In this document: positions 45,549 to 56,033 of the stretch, one piece after another | How the letters are laid out: every line of letters begins with the position of its first letter | How positions within the stretch are numbered: the first letter of the stretch is position 1 | NCBI GenBank assembly: GCA_963834135.1 | Contig: CAWIAN010000010.1 | Location: 744,001 to 808,000 of the forward strand | DNA length: 64,000 nucleotides | Direction: 5' to 3' | Origin: Bog-257 sp963834135 | GTDB taxonomy: Bacteria > Acidobacteriota > Terriglobia > Terriglobales > Acidobacteriaceae | Notes under the pieces: generated by a model | What the model was told of the DNA's origin: nothing | Seen by the model: only the letters and a program-made list of their open reading frames with translations | Database searches by the model: none | Position numbers and translations under genes: made by a program

Positions 45549-45689
45549 ACAGACCCCACGGTTGCGGCGCCCAGGCACTCTAGCCGCACAAAAAAGGTTT
45601 CCCTATGCTACACCGAATCGGGCTGGCATGTTGGGGCGAAGGCTACGGTCGATTAACCTGCTGAACAACCTGATCGCAGCGATCGGCCG

Positions 45690-45965
45690 GGTAGTGCTGG
45701 CCTTCAGGCCAGCGTGCAAGCCGGTGCTTATGGATCAGAGCCGGCTTCACCACTCCGGCAGGTGAAGGAATCTTACCTGCGGTCGGAATAACGACCCTGC
45801 AGAGGATGCCTACGGCATGGTTGAACAGGTTGCTGAGAAAAGCCCGGGAAGACTTGTGCCGCCGACTAAAGTCGGCTCTGGAAAACCAAAATAAACAGCT
45901 TAGACGCGGACCTGAAGGTCCGCTCTACCATATCCGCCCGTCGCGGACGGTTTGTCAGCATCGTG
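45690..45965. repeat. REP-like hairpin cluster
   Basis: Contains a CTGGCC-TTCA-GGCCAG unit (about 45699), a CCGGCTTCACC half-unit, and GCGGACC-TGAA-GGTCCGC at about 45906, plus a CAGGTTGCTGAGAAAA segment related to the ends of the 38728 repeat. It fills most of the 432 bases between the radical SAM start and the end of the CDF gene; no gene is supported. Confidence 0.6.
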
Positions 45966-45980
45966 TGAAGCCGTGCCCTT

Positions 45981-46910
45981 TCAATGCTGCGTTGGATCGG
46001 CATCCCTTCGTGAAAGCCGCGCGACCTCGACGAACAGGTGATGCACCTGCGGAAATTCACCCTGAACCCGTTTCTCGAGGCGGCCGATTGTCTGCTCCAG
46101 ATCGTCGACACAACTGTCCCGGCGAAACTCGATCTCGACATTCACCAGGACATCCTCAGGACCCAGCTGCATCGTCAGGACATCTCCGACGCGCTCAACG
46201 GATGGATCACTCTGCAACAGCATCTTCATGCGCTCCACATGTTCCGAGGGCGCGGTCTCGCCCACCAGCAGGCCGCGGGATTCGTTCGCCAGAATGACCG
46301 CAACCGCCAAGACCGCCAGCCCAACGCCAATGGAACCCACGCCGTCGAAGATCGGATTGTGCAGCTTGATCGACAGGTAGATCGCAAGTAACGCGATCAC
46401 CTGCCCGGCTATATCGCTGACGTCTTCGAGGATGACGGTGAAGACCGTCGGGTCTTTGCTGCGCCGGATGAACTGGAAGATGCTGTCGCTTCCCTTTCTC
46501 CGATTGGTCTCGCGCAGCGAAACCACCAGGCTGATGACGCTGAACACCACCGAACTCGCCAGCACCAGGTAGCTCCATTTGGGATCACTGATCGGCTCAG
46601 GCCGGCGGATATGCGAGATGCCCTCCCAGATCGACAGCGCCGCGCCGACTCCGAACATCGATACGGCCACGACGAAAGTCCAGAAGTACAACTCTTTGCC
46701 GTGACCGAAGGCATGGCCGCGATCGGCCGGCCTCTGGCTGCGCTTCATGCCATAGAGCAGGAGGAGGCTGTTGCCGGTGTCGACGGTGGAGTGGAAGAAC
46801 TCCGCCAGCATCGCGGAACTGCCGCTGGCAATCGCCACCACCAGCTTGATGATGGTGATGGCCAGATTGGAAGCCAAGCCTGCGTAGACTACCTTGCGGG
46901 AACCTTGCAT
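45981..46910 (-). CDS. cation diffusion facilitator (CDF) family transporter
   Basis: 309 residues. Six membrane helices, beginning VVYAGLASNLAITIIKLVVA. The metal site of helix 2 is AEFFHSTVDTGNSLLLLYG, and a second acidic/His pair lies in helix 5 (VILEDVSDIAGQVIALLA). The cytoplasmic C-terminal domain (VEIEFRRDSCVDDLEQTIGR, then FPQVHHLFVEV) matches the family fold. It exports Zn2+, Fe2+ or related metals; the H..D site is compatible with Zn. The ATG at 46910 is preferred to a TTG further upstream. Confidence 0.92.
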   Translation of the reverse strand: MQGSRKVVYAGLASNLAITIIKLVVAIASGSSAMLAEFFHSTVDTGNSLLLLYGMKRSQRPADRGHAFGHGKELYFWTFVVAVSMFGVGAALSIWEGISHIRRPEPISDPKWSYLVLASSVVFSVISLVVSLRETNRRKGSDSIFQFIRRSKDPTVFTVILEDVSDIAGQVIALLAIYLSIKLHNPIFDGVGSIGVGLAVLAVAVILANESRGLLVGETAPSEHVERMKMLLQSDPSVERVGDVLTMQLGPEDVLVNVEIEFRRDSCVDDLEQTIGRLEKRVQGEFPQVHHLFVEVARLSRRDADPTQH

Positions 46911-47045
46911 GTCCGATGAGAATTCCGAGAGCTCCTGTGTACGATACCGCAAGAGGCGGCCAGGATGCCGGGCTGACGCAGGGTTGGCCCTCAGGCCACA
47001 CCGTGCGGATTTGAAAGGGGCACGGCTTCAGCTGTGCCGCAGCCG

Positions 47046-48014
47046 TCAGGCGGATGAGCCCTGCTCGCCACTCAATAATTTTGCCTGCCCTACCCACAAC
47101 CGATTGCTCAACTGCACGAAAAGTCCTGACGATCGTCCACGCAACCTATTTCGCGCTTCGTTGTACGGCCCGACGTAGCGCACGGCCGCCGGCAACCTCG
47201 GGTAGAACCGTCGCAGACGGGTCAGCGCTCGTCCTGCCGATTCCTGCTCTCGCTGACCATAGGGCAACTGGAACTGCTCACGTATTCGCGCGGGCAAAAG
47301 CTGTAAGGTCAGCGCGCGATACCAGAGGGGCGGCGCCACGGCAAGTCCTGCTCCCGACTGCAATCGCCGCGCAAGGACTCGGGTGGTTTCGCTCACGCCC
47401 AGGGTGCCAGATTCCACCGTGTCCTGCACGTAGGCGCAGAAACCCGCCCAACTCCGCGGCAAATCTTCTGGCGAGATTCCGAAGAGCGCTGCCATCCTGA
47501 GACTCTCGCTGAAGTACTGTTCTTTTTCAGCTTCGGTTAATGGCGGCAGCAGAAGTTCGTAGGCGGTCAGGGCGCTGTCGACGAGCGTGGCATAGACCCA
47601 GCGCAGAGCTGAAATCTCATTCGCCTCATACTGAGTGCCTCGGTCGAAGCAGCCGACAGTGTCCGGCAGGATTCCGGTGATCTTCTGGTGAAGACGATGC
47701 AGCTGGCGGGCCGCGGCAAACGCATTTTCCGCCGGAGCGAAGACCATGGTGAAGATCACGCGAAAGGTGTGATGAAAGCGTCCGATGGGATCGTCGAGAG
47801 TTCGGGAGTGTTGCGCGATCGCCGCGGCCACCCAGGGATGCGCGAGTTGCAGCAGGGCGGCTCGACCGGCCGCCAGGAAGAGAGCCGACTCCCGATTGAC
47901 TCTCCAACTGATCGAATTTGGCCCGAATATGCCTTCCTCGGGGCGCGCCAGCGAGGTCTTCAGATCATCGAGCAGCTTCTCGAGTTCGTTCGCCGGTACT
48001 GGGCGGAGAGGCAT
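47046..48014 (-). CDS. oxygenase MpaB family protein (DUF2236)
   Basis: 322 residues. It shows ALFLAAGRAALLQLAHPWVA, DDPIGRFHHTFRVIFTMVF, RWVYATLVDSALTAYELLL and AGFCAYVQDTVES, the block order of the DUF2236/MpaB family. These are proteins with a haem-like or metal-binding His (here in HPWV and HHTF) linked to lipid cleavage in fungi and to latex-clearing activity in bacteria. The substrate here is unknown. TAGGGGT precedes the ATG. A strong hairpin lies just upstream (see 48022). Confidence 0.9.
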   Translation of the reverse strand: MPLRPVPANELEKLLDDLKTSLARPEEGIFGPNSISWRVNRESALFLAAGRAALLQLAHPWVAAAIAQHSRTLDDPIGRFHHTFRVIFTMVFAPAENAFAAARQLHRLHQKITGILPDTVGCFDRGTQYEANEISALRWVYATLVDSALTAYELLLPPLTEAEKEQYFSESLRMAALFGISPEDLPRSWAGFCAYVQDTVESGTLGVSETTRVLARRLQSGAGLAVAPPLWYRALTLQLLPARIREQFQLPYGQREQESAGRALTRLRRFYPRLPAAVRYVGPYNEARNRLRGRSSGLFVQLSNRLWVGQAKLLSGEQGSSA

Positions 48015-48021
48015 ACCCCTA

Positions 48022-48108
48022 CATCCTAACCTTCATGGACATGAGAAGAACATGGGACGCAAAAAGCCAGCCAACCGCACGGGAGGTTGGCTGGAGGGCA
48101 GCAGGATG
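48022..48108 (+). ncRNA. possible c-di-GMP-I (GEMM-like) riboswitch
   Basis: Read on the plus strand, CATCC (48022-48026) pairs with GGATG (48104-48108) and encloses two arms. Just before the second arm is GGGACGCAAAAAGCC, close to the GEMM-I signature GGGACGCAAAGCC. The second arm is a perfect 10-base stem CCAGCCAACC/GGTTGGCTGG, and the 3' end reads AGGGCAGCAGGATGGC against the family AGGTAGCCGGGTTACCG pattern. The signature has two extra A, and the first arm is weak, so this is a partial match. It lies 125 bases before the serine-hydrolase start. On the minus strand the same stem followed by TTTTT also looks like a terminator in the mpaB leader. Confidence 0.35.
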
Positions 48109-48232
48109 GCTCCTCAGGAGGAATCTTGAAACTATTCGTTTTATCGGCGGCGTCGGCCAAGACTTTAGAGCACCGGAGGGGCGCCACAACTGCATAGCGG
48201 AGTTACTGCGACGGGAGTAAGATGTCCGCGCC

Positions 48233-50230
48233 ATGAAAAAAGCATGCGTCCGTGTCTGCGCCTTTCTGCTGCTCTCCACCTGCCTGAGTTTGGGACAAAC
48301 ACAGCAGTCCGCCAATGCCGCCGCTTCGCAGCCAGCGGTGCGGCTGGCCGCTGACACTCCAGAGAAGACGGTCAACGGAAACACCTTCATCGCTCCGAAG
48401 GATTGGCAGTTGAGTGTCAAAGGCGCAGCCACCATCCTCGAGGCACCGGAAGGCCGCTCGTGGATCGCGCTGGTCGATGTTGACGCCAAGAGCGCTGACG
48501 AAGCCCTCGCCGAAGCCTGGAAGGCCTATAAGCCGGAGGCCAAGTGGCCGGTGAAGGTCAGCAACGACCTTCCGGATCGCGATGGCTGGAGCAAGCGCCG
48601 CGCCTATGACTACCTGACTTCGCCGAACGAGAAGCGCGCGGTCGGCGCGCAGGTGATGTACTCCGGCGCCAGCTGGACGGTGGTGATCTTTGACATGGAT
48701 GACGCGGTGGCCGAGAAGCGCGCCGGCCAGGTCGGCATCGCGTTATCGCGGTTGCTGCCGAAGGGTTATTCGCGCGAATCTTTCGCGGGCAAACAGGCGA
48801 ATGTTCTGACCCCGGAGCGTATCGCAGAGCTCAGTCACTTTATCGAGCAGGGGCAGCAGGAGACACAAGTCCCAGGAGTTTCGCTAGGGCTGGTACAGAA
48901 CGGGAAGGTCATCTTCGCCGATGGCTTCGGCGTCAGGGACATGGGTGCAGGAGCGGAAAAACCGAATGGCGAGACGCTGTTCATGATCGCTTCCAACACC
49001 AAGGCGCTCACTACGCTGATGCTGGCCAAACTGGTCGCCGCCCACAAGATGAATTGGGACACCAAGGTTACGACTCTGTATCCCAACTTCAAGCTGGGTG
49101 ATGCTGCGACCACCAACAGTGTGGAGGTGAAGCACCTGATCTGCGCGTGTACCGGAATGCCGCGCCAGGACATGGAGTGGCTTTTCGAGTTCGGCAAGCT
49201 TACCCCTGAGAGCGCCATGCAGATGCTGGGGACGATGCAGCCTACCTCGAAGTTCGGGGAGCTGTTCCAGTATTCGAACCTGATGGCGGCCGCCGCGGGA
49301 TATACCGGCGCACACGTGCTCTATCCCAACATGGAAGTAGGCGCCGCCTACGATAAGGCGATGCAGACCCTGGTGCTAACCCCTCTGGGTATGTCGGACA
49401 CGACCTTTGACTTCGCCAAGGCACAGAAAGAAAACCATACCGAGCCTAACGCCCCCGACATCGACGGCAAAATGGCCGTCGCCCTGATGGCAGCAAATTA
49501 TTCGGTCATCCCGGTGCGCCCGGCCGGCGGAGCCTGGAGCAGCGTCAGCGACATGCTGAAGTATGTCTCCATGGAGCTAGCCGATGGCAAGCTCCCCGAT
49601 GGTGCGACCTATATCGAGCCGGACCCTCTGCTGGAGCGCCGCAAGCCGCAGGTATACATGAGCAAGGATACCTCCTATGGCATGGGACTAATGGTCGACA
49701 GGACCTATGGCGTAACTGTCGTCCACCACGGTGGAGATATGATCGGCTTTCACAGCGATATGATCTGGCTCCCGGACCAGAATGTCGGTGCCGTCATTCT
49801 GACCAACGGGGATCCGGGATGGCTGATTCGCTCGCGCTTCAGCCGCAAGCTGCTGGAGGTTCTGTTCGACGGCCATCCAGAGGCCGCTAACCTGCTGGCT
49901 GCGGATGCCAAGTCGTATTACTCGGAACTCGCGGCAGAGAGGAAGCTGCTGGACGTGCCGGCCGACGCCTCGCAGAGTGCGAAGCTGGCCAGGCACTACT
50001 CCAACGCGTCCCTGGGAAACATCGATGTGAGCACCTCCGGCGCGAACACCTATTTTGACTTTGGCGAATGGAAGAGCGAGATGGCAACCAAGAAAAATCC
50101 CGACGGAACTACCTCCTTCGTGACCATCGTGCCGGGAATGGAGGGCTTCGAGTTCGTGGTGGGCAGCGGCGCGAAAAAGACGCTGGTCCTGCGGGATGCC
50201 CAGCACGAATATACGTTCGAAGGAAGTTAG
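48233..50230 (+). CDS. secreted serine hydrolase, beta-lactamase class C-like
   Basis: 665 residues. A signal peptide (VRVCAFLLLSTCLSLGQ) is followed by an N-terminal beta domain of about 150 residues (KTVNGNTFIAPKDWQLSVKG, FDMDDAVAEKRAGQVGIAL). The catalytic domain has SNTK at about residue 254 (FMIASNTKALTTLML), YSN (LFQYSNLMAAAAG) and VVHHGGDMIGFHSDM as the third motif. A C-terminal domain of about 120 residues (from about residue 545) resembles those of PBP4*-like hydrolases. The substrate is unknown; D-amino-acid peptides or esters are typical. It is unrelated in detail to the hydrolase at 17008. A possible riboswitch lies in its leader. Confidence 0.88.
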   Translation: MKKACVRVCAFLLLSTCLSLGQTQQSANAAASQPAVRLAADTPEKTVNGNTFIAPKDWQLSVKGAATILEAPEGRSWIALVDVDAKSADEALAEAWKAYKPEAKWPVKVSNDLPDRDGWSKRRAYDYLTSPNEKRAVGAQVMYSGASWTVVIFDMDDAVAEKRAGQVGIALSRLLPKGYSRESFAGKQANVLTPERIAELSHFIEQGQQETQVPGVSLGLVQNGKVIFADGFGVRDMGAGAEKPNGETLFMIASNTKALTTLMLAKLVAAHKMNWDTKVTTLYPNFKLGDAATTNSVEVKHLICACTGMPRQDMEWLFEFGKLTPESAMQMLGTMQPTSKFGELFQYSNLMAAAAGYTGAHVLYPNMEVGAAYDKAMQTLVLTPLGMSDTTFDFAKAQKENHTEPNAPDIDGKMAVALMAANYSVIPVRPAGGAWSSVSDMLKYVSMELADGKLPDGATYIEPDPLLERRKPQVYMSKDTSYGMGLMVDRTYGVTVVHHGGDMIGFHSDMIWLPDQNVGAVILTNGDPGWLIRSRFSRKLLEVLFDGHPEAANLLAADAKSYYSELAAERKLLDVPADASQSAKLARHYSNASLGNIDVSTSGANTYFDFGEWKSEMATKKNPDGTTSFVTIVPGMEGFEFVVGSGAKKTLVLRDAQHEYTFEGS

Positions 50231-50350
50231 GTTCCGGCGTGGAGTCCTGGATCTGTGAGGTAGGCCGGGGCCGCAGCGCTGTCGCTATTGACCATGCAGT
50301 TAGCCCCGATTTGGGGGATGTCGAATTTCCGCTTCGGTGATATCTTCCAT

Positions 50351-50378
50351 AGTTTCAAAGTTGCGCGACATTGAAACT
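50351..50378. promoter_or_regulatory. 28-base palindromic operator of the ArsR operon
   Basis: AGTTTCAA (50351-50358) and TTGAAACT (50371-50378) are perfect inverse arms. The spacer continues the symmetry around a GCGC centre, with only two mismatched pairs out of 14. It ends 57 bases before the arsR start codon. Such a long dyad is a good candidate ArsR-dimer site controlling the operon. Confidence 0.65.
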
Positions 50379-50435
50379 GATTCTCCTCGGGCGCGGGACG
50401 AATAAGGCCGATCACGGCACTCAAATTGGGGCGAT

Positions 50436-50765
50436 ATGAAAAAGAACTCTCAGGCTGGTAATGGCGATTACGAGCGCCAGGCGTTGATCTTCAAAGCTCT
50501 GGCGAACCCTACACGGCTGCACCTGGTGGAACTTCTGGGCAAGAAGGAACGCTGGGCATCCGAGCTACAGGAAGGCCTCGGCATCTCCAAGGCCAACCTC
50601 TCTCAGCATCTGGCGATCCTCAAATCCGCCGGTGTCGTCTCCACCCAGCGCGAAGGCAAGCAGCTTTATTGCGGCATCGCCTTGCCTGAGGTGAAGGTCG
50701 CGACGACAACCCTGCGCAACATGACGAAAGCTGTGTCGCGAGCAAACCGGCGCCTAGGGGTTTAA
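50436..50765 (+). CDS. ArsR family transcriptional regulator
   Basis: 109 residues. It has the ArsR winged-helix core ALIFKALANPTRLHLVELL, then WASELQEGLGISKANLSQHLAILKSAGVVSTQREGKQLYC. The metal-binding CxC of ArsR/SmtB is absent, so it is probably a non-metal sensor. The stop codon shares one base with the start of the next gene (TAATG), so translation is coupled. An upstream 28-base palindrome is the likely operator. Confidence 0.93.
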   Translation: MKKNSQAGNGDYERQALIFKALANPTRLHLVELLGKKERWASELQEGLGISKANLSQHLAILKSAGVVSTQREGKQLYCGIALPEVKVATTTLRNMTKAVSRANRRLGV

Positions 50766-51262
50766 TGGCCAAACGCCGAATACGCCTGTGCTTCGCCTGC
50801 GTCATGACGCTATGGCTGTGGGCTGGTGTCTCGCTATTGTCTGCCCAAGCCGCCAATGCAGATCATTGCCTTGTGATTCACGTGCGACTGAACGATAAAG
50901 CTCTTGATAGTCCACAAATCATCACGATCAGGACTAAAGTGAGCGAAAAGGTGTTGCCCGTTAAAGCGGGCTGCTTCCCTATCCCGACTGACGCGTTCAA
51001 AGACGCGCAGGTCGATGTTACTTTCGAATTGGCCGGGAACCGCATTCAGTTGTCCGCAATTCCAACCGGCTTCTTCAACGGCCCTTGGGACGTCGCACTG
51101 GAAGATCATCGTTTCGGTAAAGACGTAATCCTCCCGAAAGGTGCACGAGTTCGAGAGACCTGCGCCGTGGTCTTCCACGTAGGCGACCCAGACACCCTCA
51201 TGGCCCAAACTCCGTGTCGCAGGCCATCCGGCTCCGGCGATCGTCCCGAATCTCGCTTCTAA
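50765..51262 (+). CDS. secreted hypothetical protein in ArsR operon
   Basis: 165 residues. A signal peptide (RLCFACVMTLWLWAGVSLLSAQA) precedes a beta-rich domain (HCLVIHVRLNDKALDSPQII, then VEKVLPVKAGCF-like and GPWDVALEDHRFGKD). Three cysteines in the mature part could form disulfides. I do not recognise the family. It overlaps arsR by one base and so is the only apparent partner of this regulator; it may be the gene it controls. Confidence 0.65.
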   Translation: MAKRRIRLCFACVMTLWLWAGVSLLSAQAANADHCLVIHVRLNDKALDSPQIITIRTKVSEKVLPVKAGCFPIPTDAFKDAQVDVTFELAGNRIQLSAIPTGFFNGPWDVALEDHRFGKDVILPKGARVRETCAVVFHVGDPDTLMAQTPCRRPSGSGDRPESRF

Positions 51263-51273
51263 ATCCGCAAAAC

Positions 51274-51360
51274 AAAACCGGCCGCTTTCGCGACCGGTTC
51301 CGGGGCTGAAGCCCCATTTCTTCAGGTTCCTCGGGACGCCAGCCTGAAGGCTGGCTCTAC
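51274..51360. repeat. hairpins between convergent genes
   Basis: Contains AACCGG...CCGGTT (about 51279, possibly a terminator for the plus-strand operon), GGGGCT-GA-AGCCCC (about 51302) and GCCAGCC-TGAA-GGCTGGC (about 51338), the last two REP-like. Confidence 0.55.
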
Positions 51361-51363
51361 CCG

Positions 51364-53469
<2,106 letters not shown>

Positions 53470-53589
53470 TTACGCCTCTCGATATTAGATGGGTGGTATC
53501 CCCCCACGGGATAGAACCACACTTGTCTGCATATACAAGGTAATAACCACGCCCCGAAAGCGCCAAGCAGGTTGGGCCGAACGGGATGA

Positions 53590-53611
53590 ATTGACCCCCC
53601 AGCGGGTCAAT
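53590..53611. promoter_or_regulatory. dyad in the divergent gap of the Tes-like gene
   Basis: ATTGACCC (53590-53597) and GGGTCAAT (53604-53611) are perfect inverse arms with a 6-base spacer. They lie between the Tes-like gene (start 53469, minus) and the IPT protein gene (start 53778, plus). A second imperfect dyad GTGGTATCCC...GGGATAGAACCAC lies at about 53492-53520, 20-50 bases before the Tes-like start. These could be repressor or activator sites. The 308-base gap holds no gene. Confidence 0.45.
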
Positions 53612-53777
53612 CTCACATTGAATGGTGACCCTCATCACAGGGCTATGTTATTGAAACGCAAAGAGCTGAGTACTCTTCTGGTTCCCCCCGTAGCGCTCGG
53701 ATTGTATCGTCCGCATCACCGGATGTCCTCCTGAGGACGCAGCGCCGGCGCTGACCGAACCGTGCTATATTCCGGCC

Positions 53778-55142
53778 ATGGCACGCGGAATTGCTGTGTC
53801 AGTCCTACTCCTCGCTGCAGCCGTTGCCTTCTCCCAAGATTTCACTCGCGCGACAACCTTCGAAAATCAATATGTCAAGATGACCGTCCTCCCGGGATGG
53901 ACGGTGACCAGCTCGCCGCCGAAGGTCCTGGTTACTCGGGGCAAGTATGTCCTGACCATCAACGCTATTTACGAGCACGCCAGCGGAGTCGAGGGAGGAA
54001 GATTTGGAGAAGCCACGGCTGACATGCCAAGCGTAACAGCCGTGCGGGCTGACGTGGAAGGACCTTGGGGAACTACCTGCGCCCTGGACGGACCAGCTCA
54101 GAACCTCGTCGTCAATGCGAACCTGTCTCTTTCAAACCTGTATACCAACGACACAAAATCGAATGTGACAGACGGTTGCCAGTTCCCTTCCGACGGTCGC
54201 TCGGCATGGTTCGGATCCCTTTACGTCGGTTCCGGCAGCGAGAGCGAGTACACCATCACGCTCGCCTATGACACCAGCGACGTCAACGCACTGCCTAAGA
54301 AAGGCACTCCCGAACTAACGCAGGTATTGACGGACGTGACGACCATGCTGAAGACGCTGGTGATGAAGCCGCCACTCGTCATTTCGAGCATCCAACCGAC
54401 GGCAGCGCCGCCGGGAGCCACGATCAAAGTCTCGGGAAGCGGTTTCTATCTCCCTGGGAACAGCGTCCGGCCGAGTTTCGTGAAACTCCGTGATCTTGAG
54501 GTGCTCAATCTGGAAATAGCACCGGACGGAAGATCGCTGACCTTCGTCCTTCCGACCTCTGTCTCGACCAGCACATGCCCGCCGGGGTACATCATGAAGG
54601 ACGAATATTGTGCGGTCGAGCCGGCTGGTTACGATGCCTCCAAAGATTGCCCGCGCAGAGAGGATGGTTCGGGGAACATCTGCGGCGTCCCATTGCCGCC
54701 CGGCAAATACGAGCTCCAAATCACGGGCCCAATGGCGCAAAGCAACCGCGTCAGCTTTACGGTAGAAGCGCCAAAACGAACTCCGGTGTCCGTCACTATG
54801 TGGTATCCCACGAATGGCATATCGCCAGGCGAAATGATCACGGTGCGAGGCGAGGGCTTTGCTGCGACTGGCAACACGATCAAGATTGGGGATTCCATAG
54901 TGTCTAACGTGCCATCGCCCGACGGTAAGACACTCACGTTTCAGGCGCCCTCACTGTCCGGTGCGGAGCTTGTGAACAGTGGCGCCTACCTCAAAGCTTC
55001 AATCCAGGCTTCTGTCGAAAACGCCAAGGGAAATAGCAACCTCATCACGCTCGACTACTGGTATCCGGGCCCGAACGCGCTGCATTGGCAGAAAGGCGGG
55101 TGGAAACTTAATGTGCAGCCGCAATCCGTTCCCAAACACTGA
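53778..55142 (+). CDS. secreted IPT/TIG-domain protein
   Basis: 454 residues. A signal peptide (GIAVSVLLLAAAVAFSQ) precedes an N-terminal domain of about 180 residues (FENQYVKMTVLPGWTVTSSP). Two IPT/TIG Ig-like domains follow, recognised by ISSIQPTAAPPGATIKVSG with SGFYLPGN and by GISPGEMITVRGEGF with ATGNTIKIGD. A Cys-rich loop (CPPGYIMKDEYCAVEP and CPRREDGSGNICG) links them and may be disulfide-bonded. The function is unknown, probably a surface or binding protein. It is convergent with ubiX, leaving only 6 bases between stop codons. Confidence 0.85.
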   Translation: MARGIAVSVLLLAAAVAFSQDFTRATTFENQYVKMTVLPGWTVTSSPPKVLVTRGKYVLTINAIYEHASGVEGGRFGEATADMPSVTAVRADVEGPWGTTCALDGPAQNLVVNANLSLSNLYTNDTKSNVTDGCQFPSDGRSAWFGSLYVGSGSESEYTITLAYDTSDVNALPKKGTPELTQVLTDVTTMLKTLVMKPPLVISSIQPTAAPPGATIKVSGSGFYLPGNSVRPSFVKLRDLEVLNLEIAPDGRSLTFVLPTSVSTSTCPPGYIMKDEYCAVEPAGYDASKDCPRREDGSGNICGVPLPPGKYELQITGPMAQSNRVSFTVEAPKRTPVSVTMWYPTNGISPGEMITVRGEGFAATGNTIKIGDSIVSNVPSPDGKTLTFQAPSLSGAELVNSGAYLKASIQASVENAKGNSNLITLDYWYPGPNALHWQKGGWKLNVQPQSVPKH

Positions 55143-55148
55143 GGCGGC

Positions 55149-55760
55149 TTACTCCATCTTCCACTTGTAGGCGCCCGGTTGCGGCAGCCCGATGTGCGCC
55201 AGCACGCGATTGACGAACTCGCGCGCAATCTCTTCCGTCGACTGTGGCTGAAAATAAAACGCCGGGATGATCGGATAGATCGTGGCCCCGGCCTCGGCGG
55301 CCAGCGCCATATTGCGAAGATGAATCCGGTTGAAGGGCGTCTCACGCACGCACAGAATCAGTGGGCGACGCTCCTTCAGGCAGACATCGGCGGCGCGTTC
55401 GATCAGCTTGTTCGCCATGCCGTTGGCGATCCGCGCCAGCGTACCCATGCTGCACGGCAACACGATCATCGCGTCGGTGGAATAAGAGCCGCTGGCGACA
55501 TTGGCGCCGATGTCATCGTTGTTCTGCTGTTGGATCTTCGAAGACGTGCGGCCCAGCAATTTGGCGACAACGTCGTTACGTCCTGCGATGCCGAGCTCTT
55601 CGGCCATCACCCGCAGGCCGCTGTCGGAGAGAATGACATTCACGGTGCCGACACGCTCGTCCCGCTCCAGCGCATCCAACATGTGTCGGGGGAAGATGGA
55701 GCCGCTGGCCCCGGTAATAGCCACCGTCAGGTTTCGAGTTTGCGCATTGGGCGAAGTCAT
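55149..55760 (-). CDS. ubiX: flavin prenyltransferase UbiX
   Basis: 203 residues. It has TVAITGASGSIFPRHMLDAL (flavin-binding start), the Ser-rich SGSYSTDAMIVLPCSMGTLARIANGMA block that holds the catalytic and FMN-binding residues, and RETPFNRIHLRNM with the Pro/His loop. UbiX makes prenylated FMN, the cofactor of UbiD decarboxylases; no ubiD is adjacent. The gene is divergent from larB, with 273 bases between them. Confidence 0.94.
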   Translation of the reverse strand: MTSPNAQTRNLTVAITGASGSIFPRHMLDALERDERVGTVNVILSDSGLRVMAEELGIAGRNDVVAKLLGRTSSKIQQQNNDDIGANVASGSYSTDAMIVLPCSMGTLARIANGMANKLIERAADVCLKERRPLILCVRETPFNRIHLRNMALAAEAGATIYPIIPAFYFQPQSTEEIAREFVNRVLAHIGLPQPGAYKWKME

Positions 55761-56033
55761 CTAGAGAATTGGGCCAACGGTCAAGGCGACGGCGAGACGC
55801 GAGCCTGTTGTTCCAGTCATCGTAACATCCAGTGCTGAGGGCGGCGGCCGCGGGCGATACTCCGGTTGGAAATGGCAACTGGGAAGAGTGCATCGAGGGT
55901 AGCGGTCCTTCGACTGCACAGTGCCAACGGCGGGCACTCCTCCGCTCACGATGGCAGCGGTTTGGAGGGTTGACCCAAGGTCAAGAACAACCAGTCAACG
56001 ATATACTTTTCCTTCGAGCCACCTGAGCAATCC

